Source of the DNA: SZUA-309 sp965232595
GTDB lineage: Bacteria > Pseudomonadota > Gammaproteobacteria > Pseudomonadales > Azotimanducaceae
Length of the DNA: 64,000 nucleotides
NCBI GenBank assembly: GCA_965232595.1
Contig: OZ246983.1
Span: 2,728,001 to 2,792,000, forward strand
Direction: 5' to 3'
Position numbers and translations under genes: made by a program. Shown piece after piece: positions 50,383 to 59,524 of the stretch. The notes below the pieces were generated by a model, which had not been told where the DNA came from, made no database searches, and saw nothing but the letters and a program-made list of their open reading frames with translations. The number at the start of each line of letters is the position of its first letter. Within the stretch, counting starts at the first letter, position 1.

Positions 50383-52782
50383 CTAAAAGGTGTTGATGGC
50401 CATGAGGCCGTAGGACTGGCCGTTGCCGCTGACGTGGTTCAGCACCACGTCCGGCGTGATCGGCGTGCGGTTGAACAGATGCCCGCCCAACGCGTCTGAG
50501 ATTGCGCACATCACGGCAGCGGTGGCGCTGCCCATGGCCGGCTCGCCGACACCGCGGGCGCCAACCGGGTTGTCCGGATCCGGAATGTCGACGGCCGCCC
50601 ATTCCATGCTGCTCGGCACGTCCAGATAGCTCGGCGGCTTGGTCTGGTAGTAGCCGACGTTGGCCGGCAGGCCGTTGTGCGGGTCGTAGACGTGGCGTTC
50701 TAGGGAGGCCATGCCGAAGCCCCAGACGGCGCCGCCGCGAAGCTGGCCGGCGAGGCCGAGCGGATGCAGGACGGTGCCGCAGTCGGCCACGGCGAGGAAC
50801 TCGATGATCTCGTGCTTACCGGTCTCGAGATCCACCTCGACCTCGGCGAAGCCGACGGTGAGGCCCGGCACCGTGCCGCGCACGGGCAGCGTATCTTTGG
50901 CGACCCCGACCAGACCGCTGCCGGCGATGGCTCTGACCGCTCGCTGGGTCACCTCGTGGATGTCCGCGGGGTAGGTTTCACCGCTGTACTCTCCGCCGAG
51001 CTCAATGGCTCGTGCGGCAACTTCCGCGTAGGTGAGGGAGCGCGCGGCGTTGCGGGTGTCGAATACCCGCTCGTCAGCGATGTCGTAGTTTTCCGGCTCG
51101 CCGCCGAGCGCGCCGGCGGCAATGCGCTTCATCTTCGCCAGCAGATCTTCCGCGGCCACGTAGTTCGCCCGGGTGTGGGTGAAGGTGGTGTTGCTGCCTG
51201 CCTGGTAGCTGGACCAGGGCAGGTGCAGGTCGGAGTTGCCGTGATGGATGATGCAGTTGTCCCAGCTGCACTTCATTACCTCCGCCGCCGCGCGGGTGGT
51301 GCCGGCGTAGGAGTAGGTGCCCAGGTTGCCGACACCGCTGTGCAGGTGCAGCTTGCCGTCCGGGGTCAGCCGGACCAGGCCGTCGTAGCCTTTAGCGCCC
51401 GCCGAGTGGTAACCCTGGCCGACGCCGATGCCGGTCACCTTGGAGCCGTTGCGCTGGCCGCTCTTCTTGATCCGTTCCGACCAGTTGAACATCTCCGCGC
51501 CCTTCACCAGAGCCTCGTCCATGAACGCGCTGGTGATCGGTCCCTGGTCGGCGTTGATGGTGGTGTTCGAATCCGGCGCGTTCAGGCGACGGATCTCCAC
51601 CGGATCAATGCCGAGCTCTTTAGCGGCCTTATCCAGCAGCGGCTCGAAGACCGCGGCAATCTGGTTCTGCCCGGGGCCGCGCTGGGCGCCGCGAGGCGTG
51701 GTGTTGGTGAGCACCGGCACGTCGCGCAGGCGCATGGCGTCCGGCTGGTAGAGGATGGAGACGGCGCCACCGGCGGACGAAGCGTCACCGCCGGTCGCCT
51801 TCGGGCCCAGATCCTGAACGATGTAGAGGTCGACGGCAGACACCCGGCCTTCCTGTGTGAAGCCGGCCTTGATCCAGCCCTGGAAGCCAACCCTGGCGGA
51901 GCCCACGTAGTACTCCTCCTCCCGGGTAATGCGCAGCATCACCGGCCGGCCGATCTTCTTCGAGAAGTAGCCGGGAAGGGCCAGCACCGGATAAGCGCCG
52001 ATCTTCGAGCCGAAGCCGCCGCCGCAGTACTCGGCGACGAACACCAGGTCTGCCTGCTCGATGCCGAGCATCTTCGCGAGGAACGGCACGATGAACTGCT
52101 GCGACTGCGCGGAGCCGTGCACGTGGCACTTGCCGTTCTGCCAGTAGGAGAGCACCGAGCGCGGCTCCATGGACATGTGCGCGTAGCCGGTGGTGACGAA
52201 CGATTCCTCGAGGACCACCTCGGCATTATCGAAGCCCGCTTCCAGGTCGCCGTAGCTCCACTCGTAGGGTGCCGGTGCGCTCGGCTCCTGGCCGGTGACA
52301 AAGCGCTCCACGTCACCCTCGCCCCAGGACACTTCCTTCATTTCTCTGGACGAGAACACGTTGCCCTCGGAGCGGGCGCTGGGCCCACCTGGGCGCAGGC
52401 TGTCCACCGGGTCGACGGTGAACGGCAGCGGCTCCAGATCCAGCTTGATGGCGGCGATGGCATCTTCCGCCGTCTTCTCGTCGACCGCGGCGATGGCCAG
52501 AATCGGGTCGCCCACGAAGACCGGCTCGTTGGTCAGCAGCGCCGGTGCGGGCGCTTCGGTGGGGTAGACGTCGTCGGCGGTGAGGATGCCGACCACACCG
52601 TCCATGGCCAGCGCCTCGGAGGCGTCGATGTTTCTGACCCGGGCGTGCGGCATGGGTGAGGTCAGCAGCCGGGCGTAGACCATGCCGTCGACGCTGTAGT
52701 CTTCCGCGTACTTGGCCTTGCCGGTGACCTTGCCGTAGATGTCCGGGGGCGTGAAGTCTTTGCCGATGTGCAGATAGCTCAT
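50383..52782 (-). CDS. Molybdopterin-binding large subunit of a xanthine-oxidase-family hydroxylase
   Basis: A 799-residue catalytic subunit. The N-terminal Ald_Xan_dh domain (VTGKAKYAEDYSVDGMVYARLL) is followed by the molybdopterin domains with CGGGFGSKIGAYPV, RGAQRGPGQNQIAAVFEP and the C-terminal GARGVGEPAMGSATAA, whose Glu is the catalytic base. The arginine-rich substrate motif does not identify a substrate; aldehydes or aromatic heterocycles are likely by family. It lacks a Tat signal and would be co-exported with the [2Fe-2S] subunit. Its start overlaps that subunit's stop by 4 bp. Confidence 0.93.
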   Translation of the reverse strand: MSYLHIGKDFTPPDIYGKVTGKAKYAEDYSVDGMVYARLLTSPMPHARVRNIDASEALAMDGVVGILTADDVYPTEAPAPALLTNEPVFVGDPILAIAAVDEKTAEDAIAAIKLDLEPLPFTVDPVDSLRPGGPSARSEGNVFSSREMKEVSWGEGDVERFVTGQEPSAPAPYEWSYGDLEAGFDNAEVVLEESFVTTGYAHMSMEPRSVLSYWQNGKCHVHGSAQSQQFIVPFLAKMLGIEQADLVFVAEYCGGGFGSKIGAYPVLALPGYFSKKIGRPVMLRITREEEYYVGSARVGFQGWIKAGFTQEGRVSAVDLYIVQDLGPKATGGDASSAGGAVSILYQPDAMRLRDVPVLTNTTPRGAQRGPGQNQIAAVFEPLLDKAAKELGIDPVEIRRLNAPDSNTTINADQGPITSAFMDEALVKGAEMFNWSERIKKSGQRNGSKVTGIGVGQGYHSAGAKGYDGLVRLTPDGKLHLHSGVGNLGTYSYAGTTRAAAEVMKCSWDNCIIHHGNSDLHLPWSSYQAGSNTTFTHTRANYVAAEDLLAKMKRIAAGALGGEPENYDIADERVFDTRNAARSLTYAEVAARAIELGGEYSGETYPADIHEVTQRAVRAIAGSGLVGVAKDTLPVRGTVPGLTVGFAEVEVDLETGKHEIIEFLAVADCGTVLHPLGLAGQLRGGAVWGFGMASLERHVYDPHNGLPANVGYYQTKPPSYLDVPSSMEWAAVDIPDPDNPVGARGVGEPAMGSATAAVMCAISDALGGHLFNRTPITPDVVLNHVSGNGQSYGLMAINTF

Positions 52783-53384
52783 GTGAGTTGTCCCGCCTCC
52801 CGCATGTTGCCGGCGGCTCGTTCAACCGCGTTCAGGTAGTGATCGTAGGCGCCGCAGCGACAGAGGTTGCCGGCCAGCGCCTGGCGGGCTTCCTCCCGCG
52901 TCGGGTTGGGGTTTTCCTTGAGCAGGGCAACCGCCGACATGATCTGGCCCGGCGTGCAGAAGCCGCACTGGGGCGCCAGCTCATCGACGAAGGCCTGCTG
53001 CACCGGATGCAGCGCGCCGGAGGCATCCTGCAGGCCCTCGACGGTAACCACCGCTCGGCCGCGCACGCTGTGCGTCAGCATTGAGCAGGCATAGTGGTTG
53101 ATGTCATCCACCAGCACCGTGCAGGCGCCGCACTCGCCCCGATTGCAGCCGAGCTTGGTGCCGGTCAGGCCGAGCTTGTAGCGCAGGGTGTGCGCCAGCG
53201 TCTCCTGGGGCAGCACGTCAACGGGTCGCTTGCGGCCGTTCACGTTCAGCGTCACAAGGCGCTCAACAGCACCTGCTGGCCGGTCGTTTGCGGATGCGGA
53301 ATACCAGGCGCTGCTGGATGCGGCGGCGGCGCTGGAGGCGATGACGCCCTTGATGAAACGGCGTCGAGATAAATTTGCTGTCAC
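52779..53384 (-). CDS. Tat-exported [2Fe-2S] subunit of a molybdenum hydroxylase (PaoA-like)
   Basis: A 201-residue protein. A twin-arginine signal (LSRRRFIKGVIASSAAAA) precedes a plant-type ferredoxin domain with CNRGECGACTVLVDD, and an all-helical second cluster domain with CGFCTPGQIMSA and NLCRCGAYDHY. These eight cysteines bind the two [2Fe-2S] clusters that link molybdenum to flavin. The Tat signal places the whole complex in the periplasm. It is the first gene of the operon, with about 120 bp upstream that must contain the promoter. Confidence 0.94.
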   Translation of the reverse strand: MTANLSRRRFIKGVIASSAAAASSSAWYSASANDRPAGAVERLVTLNVNGRKRPVDVLPQETLAHTLRYKLGLTGTKLGCNRGECGACTVLVDDINHYACSMLTHSVRGRAVVTVEGLQDASGALHPVQQAFVDELAPQCGFCTPGQIMSAVALLKENPNPTREEARQALAGNLCRCGAYDHYLNAVERAAGNMREAGQLT

Positions 53385-53507
53385 GTCTGATGTACCCCCC
53401 GACCTCAGAGTTTACACCAGGAGTCGAGGCAAAACTCCCGCTCGGAGCCGATTCCAGGCTGCTACAGTGAGGCCTTCCTGAAGCACCCCCGGCAAAAAGG
53501 AGAAACC

Positions 53508-54563
53508 GTGCTCGAACTCGCCCCCGTCCCTCAGCCTCTGCTTGCACTCTGGTTCCGCCTGCCCGTCATGGTCGGCCTCTGTCTGTGGCTGGGCCTGTCC
53601 CTTTCCGCCTGCTCGTCACCGGACGATCAGGCCGCGGAGCCTGCCCCGGCGCCCGAGCTCAGCAGCAGCGATGAGGGCGAAGGGGTGGAGAACCGCGGCG
53701 CCGACACCGAGCGCTGGTGGGACAAGCTGCCGCGGCCGGAGTGGCAGGCGTTCGAGCGTCTCGACGACGGCAGCGGCTGGTTCGAGGTCTATCGGGTGCA
53801 GCCCCAGGTGCTGGCGATCTACGAACCCGGCCAGTTCGAGGAGGTGGTGTCCTACCTGATCATCGGCGCTGAGCGGGCCCTGCTGTTCGATACCGGGCTC
53901 GGCATTGGTGACATTTACGGCGTCGCCACCGGGCTGACCGACAAGCCGGTGGTGGTGCTCAACTCGCACAGCCACTACGACCACATCGGCGGCAACCATC
54001 AGTTCGAGTTCATCTACGGGCCCGATCACCCATACACCCGGGAGCGGATGCAGGGGCTCGATCACGAAACGCTGAAGGAGGCGGTGTCTCCGGCCTGGGT
54101 CTGGAAGCCGTTACCGCCGGGATTCGACCCGGCAGAGTTTGCCAACCCGGGCTACGAGATCGACGAGTTCGTCGGCGAAGGGAGCCGGATCGACCTCGGC
54201 GGGCGGACCCTCGAGGTGCTGATGACGCCCGGTCACGCTCCGGACTCGCTGTGCCTGCTGGATCGGGAGCGGCGTTTGCTGTTCACGGGCGATACCTTCT
54301 ACCCGGCGCCGCTCTACACCCATATCCCGGGCTCGAACTTCGAGCAGTACCGCGCTTCGGCCCAGCGGCTGGCTGCCATGGCGCCGCTGGTGAATCATCT
54401 GCTGCCCGGGCATAACCAGGGCTTGCTGGGGGGTGAGTATCTGATCCGCATGGCCGAAGCCTTCGACCAGGTGGCGGCCGGAGAAGCCCCGTTCGAGGCA
54501 ACGGACGGCAACCGGCAGTACCGGTTCGAGAGCTTCTCCATCATCGTCGCCGGCGAAGAGTAA
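53508..54563 (+). CDS. MBL-fold metallo-hydrolase lipoprotein
   Basis: A 351-residue lipoprotein precursor beginning at GTG (AAGGAG upstream) with a signal and lipobox LSACS near residues 34-38, an acidic linker, then an MBL domain: LNSHSHYDHIGGN (HxHxDH, near residue 154), MTPGHAPDSLCLL and LLFTGDTFYPAP (zinc-bridging Asp) and LLPGHNQG. The substrate is unknown. It is divergent from the molybdenum hydroxylase operon and may share its promoter region. Confidence 0.87.
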   Translation: MLELAPVPQPLLALWFRLPVMVGLCLWLGLSLSACSSPDDQAAEPAPAPELSSSDEGEGVENRGADTERWWDKLPRPEWQAFERLDDGSGWFEVYRVQPQVLAIYEPGQFEEVVSYLIIGAERALLFDTGLGIGDIYGVATGLTDKPVVVLNSHSHYDHIGGNHQFEFIYGPDHPYTRERMQGLDHETLKEAVSPAWVWKPLPPGFDPAEFANPGYEIDEFVGEGSRIDLGGRTLEVLMTPGHAPDSLCLLDRERRLLFTGDTFYPAPLYTHIPGSNFEQYRASAQRLAAMAPLVNHLLPGHNQGLLGGEYLIRMAEAFDQVAAGEAPFEATDGNRQYRFESFSIIVAGEE

Positions 54564-54577
54564 CGCCGGTCGCTGGT

Positions 54578-54811
54578 TCAGGCGGCCTGCTCGTCCATCG
54601 GGGTGGGGCCGGTCCGCTTGGTCATCAGGTTCTGGATGTCCGCCACCACGTTGGTTCCCGTGCGCACAAAGAGGCCCGGCAGCAGCGCGTGCACCAGGCA
54701 GGCCAGGCCGCCGCCGATCATCCTCAGGCCGATGTACAGCGCGTGCCCGGCGTGCTCACCGTAGGTTTCGCCGATGTCGCGCGGGTGCTCCATGAGCAGC
54801 TTGTCCAGCAT
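54578..54811 (-). CDS. DUF6356-type small protein
   Basis: A 77-residue protein with DKLLMEHPRDIGETYGEHAGHAL at the N-terminus and a hydrophobic stretch (about 25-50, YIGLRMIGGGLACLVHALLPG). This resembles the uncharacterised DUF6356 family. Function is unknown; the hydrophobic stretch suggests association with the membrane. It is convergent with the MBL lipoprotein gene, 14 bp between stops. Confidence 0.72.
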   Translation of the reverse strand: MLDKLLMEHPRDIGETYGEHAGHALYIGLRMIGGGLACLVHALLPGLFVRTGTNVVADIQNLMTKRTGPTPMDEQAA

Positions 54812-54897
54812 CTGAGGTCCTCGTAGTAGTCGTTGAAACGAGGAAAATGCTATCTCAGAGAATTGGCGAGTATCTCTCGAAATACCCCGTGTGTACG

Positions 54898-54923
54898 CAA
54901 AAAGTTGGGAGATTTTCCCAACT
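54898..54923 (-). terminator. Rho-independent terminator overlapping the LLM stop codon
   Basis: On the minus strand the stem AGTTGGGA / TCCCAACT (54923-54916 and 54910-54903) with a 5-nt loop is followed by a U tract (54902-54898). Its first base is the last base of the stop codon, so no spacer separates gene end and terminator. Confidence 0.88.
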
Positions 54924-55828
54924 TAGTCCCAGAGATCGAAAAATTCCTGCAACGCCTGCATCTGCCCGCCCTGCACCGCGGAAGGGACGATGATGGGGGT
55001 CGTGATCCCGGCGTCGAACCAGGCCTCGATGCCTTCACGAACCTGGGATCTGGAGCCGAACAGCGTCGTGTCTGCGAGCCAGCGGTCCGACAGGGCAGCA
55101 GAGACAGCCTCCATGTCGCCAGCGGCCAGCGCCACCTCCACGTCGTTCATCTCCTGCTCGTAGCCGGCTTCCTTCCAGTAGTTCCGGTAGTTCGGCAGCG
55201 CGGCGTAGCCGGTCAGCGTGCGCCGATTCACCGCCATGGCAGCTTCCACGTCGTCGGAGATGGTGGTCGGGATCATGTTGCCGATGAAGAACTCACCGCT
55301 GGTCCGCGTGGCGTCGGAAAGCTGCGACAGGGAGTGGCCCATGTGAGAGCGGGCGCCGTTGGCGAACACCATGCCCTGACCGATCTCCTCCGCCAGCCTG
55401 ATCATCCTGTCGCGCAGGGTGGCGAGCACGATGGGCGGCATCTCTCCGGCGCGCGGCACCGCGCGCAGGTCCTCGACGAACTTGCGCATGTCGGCAAGCG
55501 GTTTGCCCTGGGTTACGCCCATGCGTTTCATGGCCGGCTCGTGGCTGACCCCGACGCCGAAGCGGAAACGGCCGCCGGACACTTCGTGAATGAAGCCGGC
55601 GCTCTGGGCAAAGTCGTTGACGTTGCGGGTGTAGATGGGCGTGATCGCGGTGCCGATCTCCACCCGCTCCGTGACCAGGGCGATGGCCTCGCAGAGGGCA
55701 AGATTGTCCGACAGGCTGGGTCCGTAAATACCCGGAAAGCCGCGTTTGTCGACCTCTTTGGCGATCTCGAGAATGGCCAGGCGACGGCCTGGAACGGCCG
55801 CCAGGCTGAGAGCAGGTAACTGAGTCAT
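54923..55828 (-). CDS. LLM-class flavin-dependent oxidoreductase
   Basis: A 301-residue luciferase-like monooxygenase-family protein with a TIM-barrel pattern: LCEAIALVTERVEIGTAITPIYTRN, GRFRFGVGVSHEPAMKRMG and QVREGIEAWFDAGITTPII. Members use FMN or F420; the sequence resembles the F420-type LLM group, but the cofactor is not proved. The ATG at 55828 is chosen over an upstream start at 55891, because it has a GGGGGG-type ribosome binding site and matches the usual N-terminus. It is divergent from the PQQ dehydrogenase gene. Confidence 0.88.
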   Translation of the reverse strand: MTQLPALSLAAVPGRRLAILEIAKEVDKRGFPGIYGPSLSDNLALCEAIALVTERVEIGTAITPIYTRNVNDFAQSAGFIHEVSGGRFRFGVGVSHEPAMKRMGVTQGKPLADMRKFVEDLRAVPRAGEMPPIVLATLRDRMIRLAEEIGQGMVFANGARSHMGHSLSQLSDATRTSGEFFIGNMIPTTISDDVEAAMAVNRRTLTGYAALPNYRNYWKEAGYEQEMNDVEVALAAGDMEAVSAALSDRWLADTTLFGSRSQVREGIEAWFDAGITTPIIVPSAVQGGQMQALQEFFDLWD

Positions 55829-55923
55829 CTGTGATTCCCCCCGGAAAAAGAGAACAGGTTCGCCGAACTGCCCACCGATCGCAATCAGCATGGCGTAGCA
55901 TGTGGGCTACGGAGGAGACATCC

Positions 55924-58212
55924 ATGGAGTGCCACAGCTTGGCGAGCGTGGGGCAGAGGACCGCCCGGGACCTGCGCAACGCAGGCGTGTTTACCGTGAT
56001 GATCTTGGCCGGGCTTGCGGGCTGCGGAGGCGGCGGAGGCTCTTCAGATCGGCCGGCTACGAATCCCGGGCCAGCTGCCGGCGGGTCGAGTCCTGACCCC
56101 TTCGGGCTGACCACGCGGGCTCCGCTCGCGACGCTGTCGATCCCAACCAGTGGCGGTGCCATCGGGACCTACGAGCTGGACCCTTCTTTCCCTGGTCTGA
56201 ACTTCCCGGCTGCCATCTTCCTCGGCGCGGTTCCCGGTGAGAACCGGCTGGTTGCGGTGCAGCAGTCGGGATTCGTGCGGGCTTTCGCTGATGACCCGAG
56301 CGCCACCAGCAGCACCGAAGTGCTGGATCTGTCCGGTCGGGTTTCCTTTGGCGGCGAGAAGGGGCTTCTGGGTCTCGCCTTCGATCCGGACTTCGCGAGC
56401 AACCGTTACCTCTACGTGCACCAGTCCATGGCCGGAACCAGCGGTCCCAGCGTCGAGCACGTCTCCCGCATTTCCCGCTTCACCTGGGACGCGGGAAGCG
56501 ACTCCGTCGCCCTCGGCAGCGAGAAGGTGATTCTGGAGGTCGACCAGCCGTACTCGAACCACAACGCGGGCGCTCTGGCCTTCGGACCGGACGATTACCT
56601 CTACGTCGCTCTCGGTGACGGCGGCAGCGGTGGTGACCCGCAGAACTACTCGCAGACCACGACCAACCTGCTCGGCAGCATGCTGCGCATCGACGTGCAT
56701 CCGGCGAACCCGGCCGATGCCTACGACGTGCCGGCGGATAACCCGTTCGTCGGTCAGGCCGGCTACCTGCCGGAGATCTGGGCCTACGGCCTGCGCAACC
56801 CGTTCCGCTTCTCCTTTGATCGCAGCACGGGGCGCCTCTGGGTGGGCGACGTGGGCCAGAACGCGCGGGAAGAGGTGGCGATCATCGAGGCCGGCGAGAA
56901 TCATGGCTGGCGTGTTTACGAGGGCAATCTGCTCTTCGACGACTCGCTGAATACCTTGCCGGTCTCGGCGTTCACTTTTCCGGTGCTCGACTACGGACGC
57001 ACGGAAGGCCGGGCCGTGATCGGCGGCTACGTCTACCGCGGTACCCGGGTTCCTTCTCTGCAGGGGCGCTACCTCTATGGCGACAACAGCACCGGCAACG
57101 TCTGGGCCCTGGACTGGGACGCGGGTAGTGGCTCGGTAACCGGCAACGAGCTGATCGCCAACACCGGTGGCATCACTTCCTTCGGTGAGGACACCAGCGG
57201 AGACGTTCATGTGGTCACCGGTGGTGGTGGCATCTATCAGTTTCGCGAGCTCACCAGCGGCACCCCGTCGGATCCTCCCCCGCGACTGTCCGAAACCGGC
57301 CTCTTCACCGACCTCGCCACGCTGGCGCCGGCCAGCGGCCTGATCGAGTACGAGCTGAATCAGCCGTTCTGGTCGGACGGCACGGTGAAACGGCGTTGGG
57401 TTGGCATTCCGGATGGGGGGCGCATCGGCTTCGATGCCACCGGTGCCTGGTCCGTCCCGATCGGTACGGTGGTGGTCAAACACTTCGAGATCGCGCTGAC
57501 GGAAGGGGATCCGAACAGCCAGCGGCGGCTGGAGACCCGGCTGCTGGTGCATCGCAACGATGGCTGGCAGGGCTTCACCTACCGCTGGAACGGCGCGGAG
57601 ACGGAAGCGGATCTGCTGACAGGCCGGGAGACGGAGACCATCACCGTGGCGCTCGCCGGCGGTGGCAGCGAAGACCAGCTTTACGAGTACCCGTCACGGA
57701 CGGACTGCCTGGGCTGCCACACCGAGGCGGCCGGCTTCGTGCTGGGGCTGCGCACGCGACAGCTGAATCGTGAGTTTCCTTACCCGGCGGCAACGGACAA
57801 CCAGCTGCGCAGCTGGAACAACATCAACCTTTTCACCACCGACATCGGTTCAGCTGATGCCTACGAGTTGTATCCGGCTCTGGACGACAACTCCGTCGCG
57901 GTCGCTGAGCGGGCCAGGGCCTACCTGGACGTGAACTGCGCCCAGTGCCATCAACCGGGTGGGCCGGCCCCGACCAGCCTGGATCTGCGCTTCGATACGG
58001 CGGTTGCCGACATGGACGTGCTCGACGTGATGCCTAGCGCCGGTGATCTGGGCGTCAGCGACGCCCGCATCGTTGCCGCCGGTGACCGCAACCGCAGCGT
58101 GCTCTGGCTGCGCATGGCGACGCTGGATTCGAACCGCATGCCCACCATCGGCAGCCACAAGGTAGATGACACAGCGCTCGACGTGATCGGCGACTGGATA
58201 GACGGCCTCTGA
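55924..58212 (+). CDS. PQQ-dependent sugar dehydrogenase fused to a diheme c-type cytochrome
   Basis: A 762-residue lipoprotein precursor starting at ATG with GGAGGAG upstream and a lipobox LAGC near residue 33. Residues about 70-440 form a PQQ-dependent aldose/sorbosone dehydrogenase beta-propeller (GDGGSGGDPQNYSQ, WAYGLRNPFRFSFDR, GDVGQNAREEV). Residues 450-762 resemble the SO2930-type diheme cytochrome, with heme motifs CLGCH at 595-599 and CAQCH at 672-676. Fusion allows direct electron transfer from the quinone cofactor to hemes and on to the respiratory chain at the periplasmic face. The sugar substrate is unknown. Confidence 0.9.
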   Translation: MECHSLASVGQRTARDLRNAGVFTVMILAGLAGCGGGGGSSDRPATNPGPAAGGSSPDPFGLTTRAPLATLSIPTSGGAIGTYELDPSFPGLNFPAAIFLGAVPGENRLVAVQQSGFVRAFADDPSATSSTEVLDLSGRVSFGGEKGLLGLAFDPDFASNRYLYVHQSMAGTSGPSVEHVSRISRFTWDAGSDSVALGSEKVILEVDQPYSNHNAGALAFGPDDYLYVALGDGGSGGDPQNYSQTTTNLLGSMLRIDVHPANPADAYDVPADNPFVGQAGYLPEIWAYGLRNPFRFSFDRSTGRLWVGDVGQNAREEVAIIEAGENHGWRVYEGNLLFDDSLNTLPVSAFTFPVLDYGRTEGRAVIGGYVYRGTRVPSLQGRYLYGDNSTGNVWALDWDAGSGSVTGNELIANTGGITSFGEDTSGDVHVVTGGGGIYQFRELTSGTPSDPPPRLSETGLFTDLATLAPASGLIEYELNQPFWSDGTVKRRWVGIPDGGRIGFDATGAWSVPIGTVVVKHFEIALTEGDPNSQRRLETRLLVHRNDGWQGFTYRWNGAETEADLLTGRETETITVALAGGGSEDQLYEYPSRTDCLGCHTEAAGFVLGLRTRQLNREFPYPAATDNQLRSWNNINLFTTDIGSADAYELYPALDDNSVAVAERARAYLDVNCAQCHQPGGPAPTSLDLRFDTAVADMDVLDVMPSAGDLGVSDARIVAAGDRNRSVLWLRMATLDSNRMPTIGSHKVDDTALDVIGDWIDGL

Positions 58213-58234
58213 TCAGCCTGGCGCAGCCAGCGCT

Positions 58235-59014
58235 CTAGAACCAGCGGCCGTCGTCGCCTTGGCCGCTCCGACCGCCGCGCCTGCGCAGCAGCGAGCGATA
58301 GGCGGCCAGATAGTCGGAGCGGGCAAAGGCGCCGATCAGGACGATGCCGGCGACGAAGCCGCCGATGTGTGCCCAGAAGGCCACGCCACCTTTGGCGGAG
58401 CCCAGCGCCGGCAGGCCGCCGAGGACCTGCAGCAGGAACCAGTAGCCGAGCATGAACACCGCCGGCACGCTGATCGTGGTGATGAAGAAGCCCAGGAAGA
58501 TCAGGGTTCGCACCTTCGCCCGCGGGAACAGGAGGGCGTAGGCGCCCATCACCCCGCCGATGGCGCCGGAGGCGCCGACCATGGGCAAGGTGCTGGAGAG
58601 GTCGGTGAGGATCTGGGCGGCCGCCGCGCCGAGCCCGCAGAGCAGGTAGAAAACAACGAAGCGCACGGGCCCCATCACGTCTTCCACGTTGTCACCGAAC
58701 ACCCAGAGAAACCACATGTTACCGATGATGTGGAACCAGCCGCCGTGCATGAACATGGAGGTGACGATGGAGGTCGCGTGGCCGTCACCGTCGAGCACGC
58801 AGACCAGCGTGTCGGATACGGGCTGCCGGGTGCCCGGGGTAATGGTGCCGAGCAGGTCGCCGGGAATGAGCCCGTACAGGCAGAGCGACTCGGCCAGCGG
58901 TCCGGCCGCGCCCAGACCCTGAACGAAGACCCAGACCAGGGCGTTGAGCAGGATCAGGGCGATGGTGGCGACCGGCGGTCGGCGGGTGGGGTTGTCGTCA
59001 GAGAGCGGGAACAT
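58235..59014 (-). CDS. Rhomboid-family intramembrane serine protease
   Basis: A 259-residue protein with six or seven helices. The catalytic serine is in GASGAIGGVMGAY and the histidine in WAHIGGFVAGIVL; GGWFHIIGNMWFLWVFGDNVE gives the family His and Asn. Rhomboids cut membrane proteins within or near their helices. It is the last gene of the minus-strand run that begins beyond 64 kb, 38 bp from the cupin gene. Confidence 0.9.
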   Translation of the reverse strand: MFPLSDDNPTRRPPVATIALILLNALVWVFVQGLGAAGPLAESLCLYGLIPGDLLGTITPGTRQPVSDTLVCVLDGDGHATSIVTSMFMHGGWFHIIGNMWFLWVFGDNVEDVMGPVRFVVFYLLCGLGAAAAQILTDLSSTLPMVGASGAIGGVMGAYALLFPRAKVRTLIFLGFFITTISVPAVFMLGYWFLLQVLGGLPALGSAKGGVAFWAHIGGFVAGIVLIGAFARSDYLAAYRSLLRRRGGRSGQGDDGRWF

Positions 59015-59052
59015 GAGCTCAGTTCTCGCCCGGAGTTGGCCTCTGCGTCAAC

Positions 59053-59508
59053 TCAAAGATCATGCAGGTCGGACCAGTCCACCCAGGAGCGGCGGCCGTG
59101 GGATTTGATCAGGGTGCGCTTTATCCAGGGGTAGTGGACCACGTCGGACGGGTTCGTTTCTCCGCCTACGAGGTAAAGCAGATCGGCGTCGGAATCGTTG
59201 TGCAGCCCGTGGCCTGGCGACGGCGCCGGAAAGCCCATGAAGTCGCCGGCGCGGACGGGAAGAACCTCATCACCGATGAACGCCCGGCCGCTGCCGGCCA
59301 GGATCAGCACAAACTCCTCGTCCGCATCGTGGTAGTGGAACTGGGTGCTCTCGAAGCCAGGCTCGAGGCGGATCAGGTGCACGCCGATCCTGGTCAGCCC
59401 GGCGGGCACGCCGAGCGTGCGCGTCATGCGTACCGCCTGCTCGTTGAATTGATGCTGGTGTGGCCTTTCGGCCATGTTGGCGATCTCGCTGGCGGGGATG
59501 TGCTGCAC
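59053..59508 (-). CDS. Cupin-domain protein
   Basis: A 151-residue single-cupin protein with metal-binding residues in the first motif QFHYHDADEEFVLILAGSG and the second motif GFPAPSPGHGLHNDSD. This is similar to cupins described as XRE-independent or sugar-binding accessory proteins; no function follows from sequence. It follows hisC by 16 bp. Confidence 0.85.
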   Translation of the reverse strand: MQHIPASEIANMAERPHQHQFNEQAVRMTRTLGVPAGLTRIGVHLIRLEPGFESTQFHYHDADEEFVLILAGSGRAFIGDEVLPVRAGDFMGFPAPSPGHGLHNDSDADLLYLVGGETNPSDVVHYPWIKRTLIKSHGRRSWVDWSDLHDL

Positions 59509-59524
59509 GCCGATGCTCGCGACG

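Noticed and set aside
50764..52659. 631-codon open frame antisense to the molybdopterin subunit
   Set aside because: Composition-driven shadow of a well-defined catalytic subunit.
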